DNA of 64,000 bases from Deroplatys truncata (taxonomy: Eukaryota; Arthropoda; Insecta; Mantodea; Mantidae), in NCBI GenBank assembly GCA_030765065.1, contig CM060990.1, positions 279,709,341 to 279,773,340 of the forward strand, written 5' to 3'. Shown here one piece after another: positions 37,419-47,563 of this stretch. Position 1 is the first letter of the stretch. Each line of letters begins with the position of its first letter. The notes beneath the pieces were generated by a model. The model was not told where the DNA came from and searched no databases. It worked only from the letters and a program-made list of their open reading frames with translations. The translations under genes were made by a program, and so were the position numbers.

Positions 37419-38580
37419 GTCGTTCTCCGTGTTGTAGTGGTTACCATGCTAGCCTCTAGTTTCGCAGGTCGTGGGTGTGAGGCAGTATTTTATATCACAA
37501 CACTGTGAATGCCAGAGTGATTGTATTGTAAATTAACATTATTGTATGACAAATATTTTAGATGTTTGTTAGCTATAAGCATTGTTAGGAAATAAATTTA
37601 CACGGCCTCACTGAAACTGACAATAGGAGTGGGAAACAATGGAGTGTTGGGGTGAGTTGTTTATCAATTAGAAGAGACAAACAAATGACGTCAGGGTAGC
37701 GTGCCTTTCGTTAGAAATGGAGGGAATATCTTCCCTAGAGCATATGTTTTAGTAATTATGATTGGCTTATAAAACAGACGCTAATGTTGGCGCGATTTAT
37801 TAACCAATAGCAGCTCTGTTAGAGTGTTTAGGCATATCGGGGTGAGGGAGTATAAATTCTTGAGCCAAATATAAGTATCGCGCAGTTCTACAGAATCGTT
37901 CACAAGGTAAACGTCGCGCATTTCTAAGAAGTCTCTCTCGCGAGTTACACGTCAGGCAGTTCTAAGGAAGCATTCATGAGGTACAAATTACGCAATTCTA
38001 CAGAATCTCTCGCGTAGTAAAGTTAGTTACAAAATGTGAAATACGCGAATTAATAGTGCGCGGAAAATAAGTGATTGTAGTTACATTCGAAAATATAACA
38101 GTTTCAGTCAGGCGTGTATCAAGATTAAATATGTGAAATTAATTAAGTGTGACGGCATAAAAGTGTAAAAACAAATTCTTTCATCAGTGTTATCTTTTAG
38201 TAACAACTCCTTTCCGTTTACACGCCCTGCTCAAGAGATATTTGCTCGAATGAGTAATAATAGCTAGCCTGAGGACAAAGAACCCAAAATTCAAAATAGT
38301 AAAACAATAACAGGCGCTCAGCAAATAAGATAACACGAACAGATTACCGCGACAGGTTCAAACCCGGCGGAGACCGATTGATTTTTTCGGGCGTAAAAAT
38401 TCTTAACATGACTTCCTTTGGAAGGGAAGTAAAGCCGGTGGTCTCGTGTCATAGATTTACGGCGCGTTAAAGAACCTCAAGCCTGATAAGGAGGCCTATA
38501 AGCAAAATTTACGGTCTTTCACGCGCAATATAAAATGGGACGCTACGGACCACAGGAGTTAAAGAGCGTCCATAAATAAG
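37419..38580 (+). mobile_element. SINE family 2 copy split by a solo LTR
   Basis: The head (37419-37477, CTCCGTGTTGTAGTGGTTAC...) and body (38355 to ~38580, GGTTCAAACCCGGCGGAG...) together match the intact SINE at 32140-32429. The split falls inside the B box. The SINE sits inside the hAT transposase remnant; its own TSD is unclear. Confidence 0.8.
37478..38354 (+). mobile_element. Solo LTR
   Basis: An 877-bp unit starting TGAGGCAGTATTTTA and ending GCGACA inserted in the SINE B box. The flanking 4 bp are GGTG and GGTT, a TSD with one mismatch; the intact SINE has GGTT at this point. Length and first bases (TGAGGCAGTRTTTTA) match the LTR at 7947/12740, suggesting a related family. It has four ~40-bp tandem units (37880-38020) around GCAGTTCTACAGAATC and CTCTCGCG. 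No internal region is present, as after LTR-LTR recombination. Confidence 0.65.
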
Positions 38581-40149
38581 AAAAAGGTAAAAAGAACTCT
38601 TTTTCTCTGTAAAGAAAGATTATAAGCAGGCGTGTGGATGAACCATCGACTAGTGTTTGCCACCAAGTGGTTGAGAAGGAGAAAACGTTTTGTTGTTTGT
38701 CTATTGCGTGTGATGACAGTACTGATGCAATTGATACTCCACAGTTACTAGTGTTTGTTAGGGATGTAGATATGGATTTAAAAATTACAGAATAACTTAT
38801 AGGGGTGAGAAGTATGCATGGAACCACAACAGCTAGTGACTTATTTCATGAGGTTGTACTAACTATATAACATGGAACTTAAATGTAAAAGACTGTGTAG
38901 TGTTAACTACAGACGGTGCACCCAGTATGCCAGGAGTTAACCTCAGAATGGCAGAGCTGACCAAGAAAAAAGCTGAAGCTTATGGGGGCAAACCGGATAA
39001 GTTACATTGCGTTATACATCACGAGGCTCTATGCGTAAAAGCAACTAATCTCCGTGATGTTATACAGATGGTCACAAAATTAATTAACTGCATCCAAAAT
39101 ATGTGTTTAACCCACAGGCTTTTCTGGTTCAATATGCTGATGTAATTTACCATGCAGAAATAAGATCGCTAACCTATGGTCAAACGTTAGCTAGATTTTT
39201 TGCTGTGCAATAGGACATTCACAAATTTCTAAAAGAGAACGGGTATGCGTGACCCCGACTCTTTGTCCTGCTTAGCATTTCTAGTTAATATGGCCAAACA
39301 CTTTAATGACTTGAACCTGATATTAAAAGCTAAAGAACTCATCAGTGATGCGTATTGTTCAATTAGATCGTTTCAGTTGAAATAGAAATTGTTCCACAGA
39401 CAATGACTTTACAGAACTGGGCACATTTTCTAACGCTTAGTACTGATAAAAACCAATATACGGAAGTATCTTTCGATATTAATTGGTTTAAAAACTTATT
39501 GGGGACATTGAAGAAGAGTTTACAAATAGGTTCACCGGTTTTGTTAAATTGTGATCATAGGTTTCTCTGTTTCCATTACTTTAACTTTTGATGTTGATAG
39601 AGCATCAGAGCTACTGCAACTAGAGCTGTTAGACTAGCGGTGTGAAGATAAAATGAAAGGCGCGTTTAGTCCTAGAGACATCAAGTTCTAAAGGTTATTG
39701 CCAGAAGAAAAATATTCAGCCCTGAAGAAACAAGCCCCACATTTCATTTCCATGTTTGCATCAACAAACATTTTCCAAAATGAACCTGCAAAAATTAGCG
39801 CTAACATCCAGCTTGAGTGATGGTCATCTCCAAGATATGGATATGTTTTTCCTAAGTACATTCGGGCAAAAACAAGACATCAACAACTTATTAAGTTCAA
39901 AACATCGGTTCCACACCTCTTATTACGTGAGTTGAATGCACTTTTACAGTTATAGCGCAAAGATCTTCAAAACTGGCTAATACGTACACCGTGTAAAATA
40001 TAAATGTATTTAAAATATTACGTTAACCATATTTTGACATTCCATAAAATATTACATTTATATAATTTTGTGAAGCTGTGCACATAGCCCACGACCAATT
40101 TTCTAAGTTAATTGCTGGGTCTGTATGTGAAAACATTTGGGCGGCCCTG

Positions 40150-40157
40150 CTTTACAA
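40150..40157. repeat. 8-bp TSD of hAT, right copy
   Basis: CTTTACAA, identical to 36734-36741. Confidence 0.85.
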
Positions 40158-40211
40158 GGACTTATAGTTACCTTCTCTTAAGAGGGAGTTGCCTTCTCTC
40201 TCTTTCACTTG

Positions 40212-40217
40212 GAACGT
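40212..40217. repeat. Putative 6-bp TSD of element B, left copy
   Basis: GAACGT lies directly outside the AGTAG end. The partner at 62912-62917 is GATCGT, a 5/6 match. Confidence 0.45.
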
Positions 40218-40284
40218 AGTAGAAAATAAATCAGAGAACGGAGCCTCAAAGGATATGCCGACATCTGATATGCTTCTTTGTTCT

Positions 40285-40700
40285 ATGCCGACAAGCCCCG
40301 CCCCCTCCCTTTGAGGCCTCACATGCCGCCCTGATCGCGTGCCGCTAGCCCCGCCCCCTCCCTTTGGACCTCACCTAAGACCGACTGGTTCTGTGCCGAC
40401 AGGTCCTCCCCCCTCCCCCATGTGGTCTGGTCACGTGCCGGTGGCCCGCCCCCTCCCTCCCCCATACGCTGGGTGCGTACCCTCCCTCCCCTTTGTGTTC
40501 TGGTTGGTTCCCTGTGGATAGGTGGGAGAATGTGTATTGTTCCTATACGGTGACTACATTCCCCCCTTCATTGTGACTTGTCTAAATCTCTGCCGTGTGA
40601 TTGGTTCCCTGCGGATATGTGGGAGAGTGTGTATTGTTAGTATACGCTGGCGTCGTCACCCTGCTCTCATAGCGTCCTGTCTAAATCCCGCCCCTGGTAA
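40285..40700. repeat. GC-rich subterminal repeats of element B, left
   Basis: Diverged ~65-bp units around GCCCCGCCCCCTCCCTTTG occupy ~40300-40505. Two ~105-bp units follow (GGTTCCCTGYGGATA...GTGTATTGTT) at ~40507-40700. The mirror image is at ~62430-62850. They contrast strongly with the AT-rich surroundings and resemble GC-box arrays. Open frames here (Pro-rich) look like by-products of the repeats. Confidence 0.7.
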
Positions 40701-40849
40701 GGTGTGTGGTAGGGAATGTGATTCTCGATGCCTGCCACACATCGGCAAATCGTTTGAGTACATAGTTGTGTCAATCAATTAGATAATGTTCGTCCATGCA
40801 TAAAACATAATTGAAAAAAAAGAATCGCCATCATATTATTACTAATGTC

Positions 40850-41060
40850 CTCACATTGCATATCTAATGAATCGATGCTCCTCGATCGATGAAAACAATT
40901 AAGTATTTTTGATTGATTAATTGTATATGAATTGACTTGCGCACATGTATCTAAACTCCCATTTTTACATCTACTAATGTCCACACTTACACTTCTAATG
41001 AAACGCGGCTAGTCGGTCGATGAAAACAATTAAGTATTTTTTTGATTGATTAATGTAATT
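40850..41060. repeat. Iterons of element B, left
   Basis: Two ~120-bp units share TCGATGAAAACAATTAAGTA followed by a T run and GATTGATTAAT. A third, degenerate version lies near 42165-42212. The right arm has the complement at ~62070-62280 and ~60955-61005. Such spaced repeats may be protein-binding sites. Confidence 0.6.
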
Positions 41061-41291
41061 GACTCGCGCGCCCCTGGTTGTCATCGTATATGTGTGGTAG
41101 CATGTGTATAACTATTACGAGTAATAACATTTGTTTAATTCTACTTTTGAGGGAAAATATATTTTGGATTTATAAGAATATTACAACACTTAGATGAATC
41201 CATAGCTGAAAGGACAGAGTTGTCGTAACACTCGTTATGGCGTGATAATTACGGTGAAAACCCGCGCACAACCCTTCTTCCACGAAGCGTC

Positions 41292-41486
41292 TCACTCGAA
41301 TGAGCGGCTCTCGGTAATTGCAGTGGCAAGTCGACTACGGTACCCCCTCCACTCGCATTTCAGTTTGCGACCTACACCAGCGCGCCCGGTGGTAATATGA
41401 GTGAAACTGGTTTTTTCTCTCTGAACCAGCATGGGTTTCCTCACGGCGCACCTGGCGGTCATATCCGAAAGTTGTGAATTCGCCAT
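41292..41486 (-). CDS. Small basic protein of element B, left-arm copy (64 aa)
   Basis: Start at 41486 (MANSQLSD), reading outward. A TATA-like ATTATATAG lies ~40-50 nt upstream (~41525-41535, minus sense). The protein is rich in Arg/Lys (RCAVRKPMLVQREK, VGRKLKCEWRGYRSR). No domain is recognised. The right-arm copy has the same start and sequence but stops after KLKC, so the C-terminal 20 residues are not conserved. It could be a genuine small DNA-binding peptide, a first exon, or chance. The conserved start context in both arms is only weak support because the arms are young. Confidence 0.35.
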   Translation of the reverse strand: MANSQLSDMTARCAVRKPMLVQREKTSFTHITTGRAGVGRKLKCEWRGYRSRLATAITESRSFE

Positions 41487-41639
41487 ATTGAAGGTCAAGG
41501 TGTGCGCAAGGCGGGCACCTTAACTCTATATAATTCAGCGAAATATGATTCTGGAAAAAACATAAAGGCGAATTAACATTTTAGTTAAATAATGCTCGTT
41601 TAACATGCGAGGTGCGTTCATATTGTCTCATTATAATTC

Positions 41640-42160
41640 CGGAGGAATTGATTATGAAAAAATAAATACGGTTAACATTATAGTCACATATTATAAATGT
41701 TATTAAAAATAAATGATTCGGTTAACATTGTAGGTGAATATTACATGTTATAAAAATAATAAATACAGTTAACATTATAGTTAAATATTATAAATGTTAT
41801 TAAAAATAAAATAAATACGGTTAACATTATAGTTAAATGTTATAAATGTTATTAAAAAAATAAATGATTCGGTTAACATTATAGGTGAATATTACATATG
41901 TTATTAAAAATAAATAAATACGGTTAACATTATAGTTAAATATTATAAATGTTATTAAAAAAATGATTCGGTTAACATTATAGGTGAATATTACATGTTA
42001 TAAAAATAATAAATACGGTTAACATTATAGTTAAATGTTATGAAAAAATAAAATAAATACGGTTAACATTATAGTTAAATATTATAAATGTTATTAAAAA
42101 TAAATGATTCGGTTAACATTATAGTTAAATATTACATACGTTATTAAAAAAATAAATAAG
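41640..42160. repeat. AT-rich minisatellite, left arm of element B
   Basis: About ten ~45-50-bp units alternate two variants: AATACGGTTAACATTATAG then TTAAATATTATAAATG, and ATGATTCGGTTAACATTATA then GGTGAATATTACATATG. The GTTAAC core recurs in almost every unit. Two more units flank 42985-43110. The inverted array is at ~61010-61480. Confidence 0.85.
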
Positions 42161-42289
42161 CGTCCCGCTGATCGATGACTACAATTAATTTTTTTTTTGA
42201 TTTATTAATTGAGAAATGTATATAGGTAGAGACATTCGAGGAAAAATAAAGAGCAGGGAATTTCAAAACCACACTTCGTCTCCAACACG

Positions 42290-42530
42290 CAAACTCTCCC
42301 TCTCTCCTTTCAGAACCTTCACTCTCTCTCTCTCCCTCTCTCTCTGTCTACCTCTCCTTACAAGAAATTCGAAACATGCGCGAAGACCTCAAATATAAAT
42401 TTGATATTCGTTTTTAAATGTTCTCTCTCTCCCTCTCTCTCTCTCTCCTTACAACAAATTTGAAACATGCGCGAAGACTTCAAATATAAATTTGATATTC
42501 GTTTTTAAATGTTCTTTCTAAAGACGTAGC
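42290..42530. repeat. (CT)n tracts with ~85-bp duplication, left arm
   Basis: CTCTCT tracts at ~42297-42350 and ~42420-42450 are each followed by a copy of a block containing GAAACATGCGCGAAGAC and AATTTGATATTCG. The mirror is at 60650-60880. Confidence 0.8.
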
Positions 42531-44450
42531 GAACTTTGAGAAATTCAACGAATTATTCACTTGCGTACCCTGCTTGAAAGAAATATGCTGTACACTCCTG
42601 AAGAACGCATAGGTCTTCTCTCGGAAGAAATGCCCATGGAGACACTCATTAGAGGACAATTTTCCCCGATAATTAATATAAATACTACATGAACATTATT
42701 AATGATTAAGTTTCACAAATCTTATTTCTTTCAATAAAATATTGAATATGACTCAAGCGTTAGGAAAATTAAACGGTGAGAAGCAATTTTATAATTATAA
42801 TTAAACGTATACTGTATAGATTCTGTACTTAAGCATTCGATTGTATCTTTGTTATTATTTAAATACTCACATACAAGAATTGCATGCATGATATCAAAAA
42901 CTAAACTGATTTTTTTTTCGGTATGTTAAACAAAGAAATATGATTTGGCGAGAGTAATATGAAGAATAAAAAGTATTCAGAACGGTGAATATTAGATATG
43001 TTATTAAAAATAAAATAAATACGGATAACATTATAGTTAAATATTATAAATGTGATTAAAAATAAGTGATTCGGATAACATTATAGGTGAATATTACATA
43101 TGTTATTATGAGTTTTACTTTCTCTACTACGTATAGTAAGTAGAGGAAGTGTTCTATTCCACCCAAAGAAATTCGATACCGAGATTTCATCGGAAATACA
43201 TGTTTTTAGACCCTCTGAATCCAAAAAAGCATGGCTGAGTGTGTCTGTGTGCCTGTGAAGCATAACTCAGAAACAAAGAGTCGGATAAACACCAAACTGG
43301 GTATTTAGTTTCAGTATCTTCCAGAGATGCAACACGAAGGTTTTAAAGAAAATGCTCCGCACCAGACTACCCTTTACATGGAACATTTTCGAAAATCTTA
43401 AGTTTCTCAAAAATGACTCTAACGATATTGAATAAAATATTATATGTTTAAGATATTGTAATGAGAAATGAAATGTATATCTCGAATTTTCTGGGAATGT
43501 CTCCAAAAAGTATTCTTCATTCTGAACGACTTTTGCAAAACTGATAAACCATAAGAGATAGACAAAATTTTACTACACAAAAAATGGAGATCGCGTTAAA
43601 ATACATAATTTATATCATATACATTCTTGTTGTTGAGTAAACCGTTTTCGAGATATTGCTTGTTATTCCCTTAAAATTTCCAATACTTATACTTTTTCTC
43701 AAATTCGTTATTCTTGTTTTTATGTCCTGGACATGCAAAGAGAATGGAATGCGTCACATAGCAACCAGCGTTAAAAATATTTGACTATCGCTTAAAACCT
43801 ACCATATTCCCCTTGCATCGACATGAAAATTACCAATAACATTGACATCTCGATATCTCGATTAACATGAAGCATATGGGGAATAAGTGTTTGTAAAAAT
43901 AGTTTGTACAAGAGTAGAGAAAGTCATGTGAGTGTAACACATCAGATTTTTGATATTGGTTTAAATTTTCAAATACTTTTAACTTTTCTCAAGTGGTAAC
44001 TCGCTATTCGTTTTTCCCGTGGTAATGCATAGAGAATAGAATTCTAAAGCCATCACATAGCATCAGGCTTTTTTTAAACATCTGTGACGTGTCTATTCGC
44101 AATCGAGAGGTCGCTGGTTCGAGGAAAATTATATCAACAGAAACAATACATTATTTTCACCCTGTGATTATTTTGGTAATGTAACAATAATTAACAATGA
44201 ATTTTAGCGGTACATGTAAAAAATAAAATATATTTTTTATTTCTAGCGTCATATGCAGAAGCATTCCCCTTAAGGAGCGCTGGCGTGATCGATGGATTTC
44301 CCCATAACAGGTTTAGGCTTGCTTACGAAATGCCCCTGTGCGAGACTAGCATTTTCCCTCTCCTACTCGAATTTTTGGAGTAGCCAATCAAAATCGTTGT
44401 ATTATATACCATCACACCTCTCACCCCTTCAGCTTTTATCGGGGAAATGA

Positions 44451-44458
44451 TATAAAAG
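44451..44458 (+). promoter_or_regulatory. TATA box of left-arm spliced gene
   Basis: TATAAAAG lies ~30 bp upstream of a plausible initiator (TTTTCACTGTATT, ~44478-44490) and ~100 bp upstream of the start codon. The same box is in the right arm at 49008-49015. Confidence 0.6.
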
Positions 44459-44556
44459 CAGTAGCTTCTCCGACGATTTTCACTGTATTGTGACAACACA
44501 GCGAGCTAAGACCTCTGCAAACTTTTCTCATTAAAAGTGAAATTTCAACGAACATC

Positions 44557-45555
44557 ATGTCTGGTAAGTTGTAACAAAACACTTCATTTACTTTAAAAGT
44601 TAAATTATTACTCTGTACATTTAACTTATATTTGCGTTCTTGTTTTTAATGTATGGCATTTATATGCGAATAGCTGAGCATTCTAAAAGTTAATAGCTAG
44701 ACAGGTGAATTTTCTGAAATGTGAACAGTTTAGTTAAGTATTCATTTTAGGCAAGCTTATTCTACATTTAATAGCTAACTGCGCGAATTCTCAAAATGGG
44801 AACAATTTAGTTAAGTATTCACCTTGTTGAGTAATTATTATTACAGATATTTAAATACAGGATTTCACAGAGTGAATTATATTCCTTTTGGAGAAAATAC
44901 AATTATTTGAATACCTTATTAACGTTTTTGCTTTAGAATATTACAAAAAGTCTGTTGCGCGAATCAATCGCTCTAACAAAGTAAATATTTACATTATATT
45001 AAAACATTTAAATCGAAAAATACAGTACTTAATGAACTTCATTAGTGAATCAGAACCTCAATTATATTTACACATATTATCATTTTCAGAAAAAAGTTAA
45101 TAATTTTGTAACTTTCAAATAAATGAAATTTTGTTATGCAACACATTCTCTAATAAAGAATATGTTTTTTTTCTCTTCCTAATGCAGCAAGTTTAACATC
45201 TCAACTTAACACATTGGTTGAGGGTAGCATTTACCCTGCCGTTCAAAGACTACAAGATCTTCAGCCAGAGGAGCCTTATAATATAAAATCCTTAAGAAAA
45301 ATTGATACGCGATACGGTGCTAGAGTGGTTGCGCTTTTAGACGATAAGCAAGTGTTTCTACCGACAAGATATTCAACCCTAACAAGCCAACAGCTGGAGG
45401 AAATGCCCGGGAAGTTTCAAATGGTTTATCATGGAGTAGTACCAGTCGGCAAGTTTAAGACATGTAAATTGTCTTTTCTTCCCGTTAAGGTTTGTAGAAA
45501 TAATTCAGCTATCCTTACAAAGCTTCATTTAGAGTTACATTCGTTGAGTTTATAA
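44557..45555 (+). CDS. Spliced gene of element B, left-arm copy (~124 aa, OB-fold-like?)
   Basis: Exon 1 is 44557-44563 (ATGTCTG) followed by a strong donor GTAAGTT. The intron ends in a pyrimidine tract and TGCAG at 45187. Exon 2 is 45188-45555. Splicing keeps the frame and gives a ~124-residue protein beginning MSASLTSQLN. Features are RKIDTRYGARVVALLDDK, VFLPTRYS and MVYHGVV. This alternating beta pattern (TRYG, VFLP, YxG) reminds me of small insect ORFs linked to mobile or viral DNA and could be an OB-fold single-strand DNA-binding protein. That is inference; no domain is certain. A further exon may lie at 45901-45997. The right arm carries an intact twin. Confidence 0.6.
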
Positions 45556-45559
45556 ATTC

Positions 45560-45880
45560 ACACTTCACTAGGATAACATTTGTCTAAAGTATACATCACT
45601 ATGTAAAAAAATAACGCCTAGGATGTAGTCTGGGCGAGGATCTGCAGAAAGAAGTTTAATAGTCTATTCACTGATTCTTTACCTCAAAGCAGATACCTGC
45701 AGCAAGTTTCAAATAATTTCCAGTAGGATAGCAGTTGTCAAAAGCATGCATTACTGTATTAAAAAAATATGTGTAAATAATGTCTAGATTGTACTCTGAG
45801 TGATTTCGTGCACAAAGAAGTTTAATACCCCTTGCAATGATTCTCCACATCGAAGTATATACCTACAACATGCTGCATAT
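45560..45880. repeat. Two ~160-bp diverged tandem units downstream of the arm gene
   Basis: Units 45560-45715 and 45715-45880 share AGTAGGATA-type starts, AAAGAAGTTTAATA, and GCAGATACCTGCAGCAAG / GTATATACCTACAACATG endings. Mirrored at ~47585-47905. Noncoding as far as I can see; possibly the 3' UTR or second intron of the arm gene. Confidence 0.55.
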
Positions 45881-45900
45881 AATGTGAATGTGTGTTACAG

Positions 45901-45997
45901 GAATGCCCAAATGAATGTAAATGAAGAGGAAGAACGAGATAGCTTAAAACATCATAAACAGAAATGTGCTAGGAACATTCTCAACACCTCCCAGTGA
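45901..45997 (+). CDS. Possible extra exon of the arm gene, left
   Basis: A good acceptor (TGTGTTACAG, ending 45900) precedes an open stretch coding a charged tail (NVNEEEERDSLKHHKQKC...) to a stop at 45995-45997. The right arm keeps the same acceptor and frame at 47563-47467. The matching donor in exon 2 is not evident, so this may be an alternative 3' exon or not an exon at all. Confidence 0.3.
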
Positions 45998-46308
45998 TCT
46001 CAATCAATGAAGAATTGAATGTTTCCAGAGAGCATACTTTTTCCATGCTCGAACTCGCCATGTTCTGTTTACGCGGTGTTGTAATGTAATGTTACGCTGT
46101 TAGGATGGTTTAGGAGACATAGCAGGCAAAAAGGCGGGGCCCGTACCCCTTAAAGATTTGAACCTGAGGTCTGTCCCATTCAACCTGACGTCCACTGGCT
46201 CTGTGAACAATAGTTGTCTAGATGACTAATGTTTCAAGAGAGTATCCTTTCCCGCCGCTATGCATAGATCGCGATTCCCTCCGCCGTCCTCACCCGGGAT
46301 ATATACAT

Positions 46309-46318
46309 AGTTGCGTAT
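46309..46318 (+). promoter_or_regulatory. Candidate TATA box of loop gene
   Basis: GATATATACA lies ~80 bp upstream of the ATG at 46396, on the same strand. No CAAT-type element is evident. Confidence 0.35.
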
Positions 46319-46395
46319 TATGAATTCATTCATTCGCTTTTAATTCCTTCGAGCGTTAGCATTCACGTATTCATTTAATTTCTTTTAGTTTTAGC

Positions 46396-46863
46396 ATGAG
46401 CTACTGCCGGAGAAAACCTGTGCAACTAGCGAATGAGAAACTCAATTTTTCATACATTACACATGGAGGAAAACGCGTTATTAGATGCTGTATATGCGCG
46501 CGGATTTTTAAGAATCGTTCTTTGTCAAGATTTAAGCTTCATAGAGCAACATGTTTTACTGGATCGACTCTCTCTCCTACACTTGAAGATCCGAAGATGT
46601 ATAGAGGGGGATCTTATACCGGATCAAACCTCTGTCCTTCACTGGAGACTACTGTTGGTGAAAAATCTGGATACAGCGGAAGTCGCGAGAATATGAAATC
46701 TTCATATGATGATGATTCAGTGATATCTACGCTTGAAAATCCAAATAGACTAGTAAATATATTGAGGTTACTAATTGCATCGAGGAACGCTGGTAATAAT
46801 AGTCACACACAAGAGATTGAGGAAATTATAAGTAAGCTGAAAGCTTCTAAAGTTATAGCATGA
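46396..46863 (+). CDS. Loop gene of element B: putative zinc-finger protein (155 aa)
   Basis: Starts MSYCRRKPV. Residues ~28-55 form a Cys/His cluster, RCCICARIF then KLHRATC, spaced like a single C2HC or BED-like finger with basic residues between. The middle (residues ~60-95) has two imperfect repeats, FTGSTLSPTLEDP and YTGSNLCPSLETT, and the C-terminus is a helix-forming, Leu/Ile-rich segment ending KLKASKVIA. It may be a DNA-binding regulator of the element. No family recognised. The uninterrupted frame of 155 codons in AT-rich DNA and the AATAAA downstream support a real gene. Confidence 0.55.
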   Translation: MSYCRRKPVQLANEKLNFSYITHGGKRVIRCCICARIFKNRSLSRFKLHRATCFTGSTLSPTLEDPKMYRGGSYTGSNLCPSLETTVGEKSGYSGSRENMKSSYDDDSVISTLENPNRLVNILRLLIASRNAGNNSHTQEIEEIISKLKASKVIA

Positions 46864-47118
46864 CAGGATCGAGAAATTGTGTTAATCAATTACGGTCATG
46901 GTTAACAGGAACTTTGAAATATCAAAAACTTGTACTTATAAAATACATCATCCAGACATTCTTGAGATGTTTAGTTTTCTATGGATAATGCAGGTCTCTT
47001 TCTGTGTGATGTATATGATTATATAACTGAGTGTTTAGAATGTCTAGACTATAACCTTTGTCTTTAGGAAATATGTATGTTTTTTGTATAGGAATGTAAT
47101 AGGATAATGTTTATAAAA

Positions 47119-47124
47119 AATAAA
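47119..47124 (+). terminator. Polyadenylation signal of loop gene
   Basis: AATAAA ~255 bp after the stop codon, followed by a T/G-rich stretch. Confidence 0.5.
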
Positions 47125-47466
47125 TGTTGTTTATGTTACATAGGCCTCATTTTTTATTAATCTTTTTATACACCTCATATCATACAGTCCAATATTAAGA
47201 TGGTTCTGGCTTCTAGATTCCCATTTATTCAAGTTTCTTTCAGTAACAGTTCAATAATTTTTTTTTGTTTATATTTCATGTAGCATCAATGTTTTTTAAG
47301 ATAGGCATTCTCCTTAAACAATTATGAAAGTATTTATGAAATCAATGGTATAGGTGGGTATAGCAGTAATAATGAGTACATAATTTATATATTATTGCTA
47401 TATTCTACACACGCGAATGTTTTTCCTTGCATGTTCCAGGCTGCTGCAATTCTTCATTGATTGAGA

Positions 47467-47563
47467 TCACTGGGAGGTGTTGAGAATGTTCCTAGCACAT
47501 TTCTGTTTATGATGTTTTAAGCTATCTCGTTCTTCCTCTTCATTTACATTCATCTGGGCATTC
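47467..47563 (-). CDS. Possible extra exon of the arm gene, right
   Basis: Mirror of 45901-45997 with the same acceptor and reading frame, coding NVNEEEERDSLKHHKQKC.... Evidence is as weak as for the left copy. Confidence 0.3.

Larger units (their letters stand above)
37220..39960 (+). pseudogene. hAT transposase (GTF2IRD2/ZBED5-like), broken
   Basis: Segments line up in the order of this lineage: KPFAFDEFVKS (~37330); after the nested insertion, DDSTDAIDTPQLLVFVRDVD (~38705-38765); TTDGAPSM (~38905); LHCVIHHEALCVKA (~39005); and a LTYGQTLARFF segment (~39170). The DSTD and TDGAPSM blocks contain the catalytic aspartates. A weak C-terminal dimerisation region lies at ~39830-39910. Stops, frameshifts and the SINE/LTR insertion destroy the gene. 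Confidence 0.7.
36742..40149 (+). mobile_element. hAT transposon, decayed, with nested insertions
   Basis: The ends are CAGGGCCGTCCAA and the complement of CAGGGCCGCCCAA, giving short terminal inverted repeats. An exact 8-bp TSD (CTTTACAA) flanks them. Both features are diagnostic of hAT elements. The coding remnants belong to the hAT lineage related to GTF2IRD2/ZBED5-type proteins. About 1.16 kb of the 3.4 kb is a nested SINE plus solo LTR (37419-38580). Confidence 0.85.
46018..47446. other. Loop of palindrome B
   Basis: Single-copy 1429 bp between the arms. Arm identity stops abruptly at GAAGAATTG (46017) and resumes at CAATTCTTC (47447). It holds one gene and its polyadenylation signal. 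Confidence 0.75.

Noticed and set aside
40339-40521. Pro-rich frame near the left end of B and its partner near the right end
   Set aside because: It is a by-product of GC-rich subterminal repeats, with no start context or domain.
44085-44125. Possible tRNA gene (GGTTCGAGG in both arms of B)
   Set aside because: Only a B-box-like and anticodon-arm-like stretch; no full cloverleaf or A box. At most a SINE fragment.
44888-45100. 70-codon frame (MEKIQLFEY...) in element B, with twin at 48354-48578
   Set aside because: It lies wholly inside the intron of the arm gene and is AT-driven; conservation between young arms is no evidence of coding.
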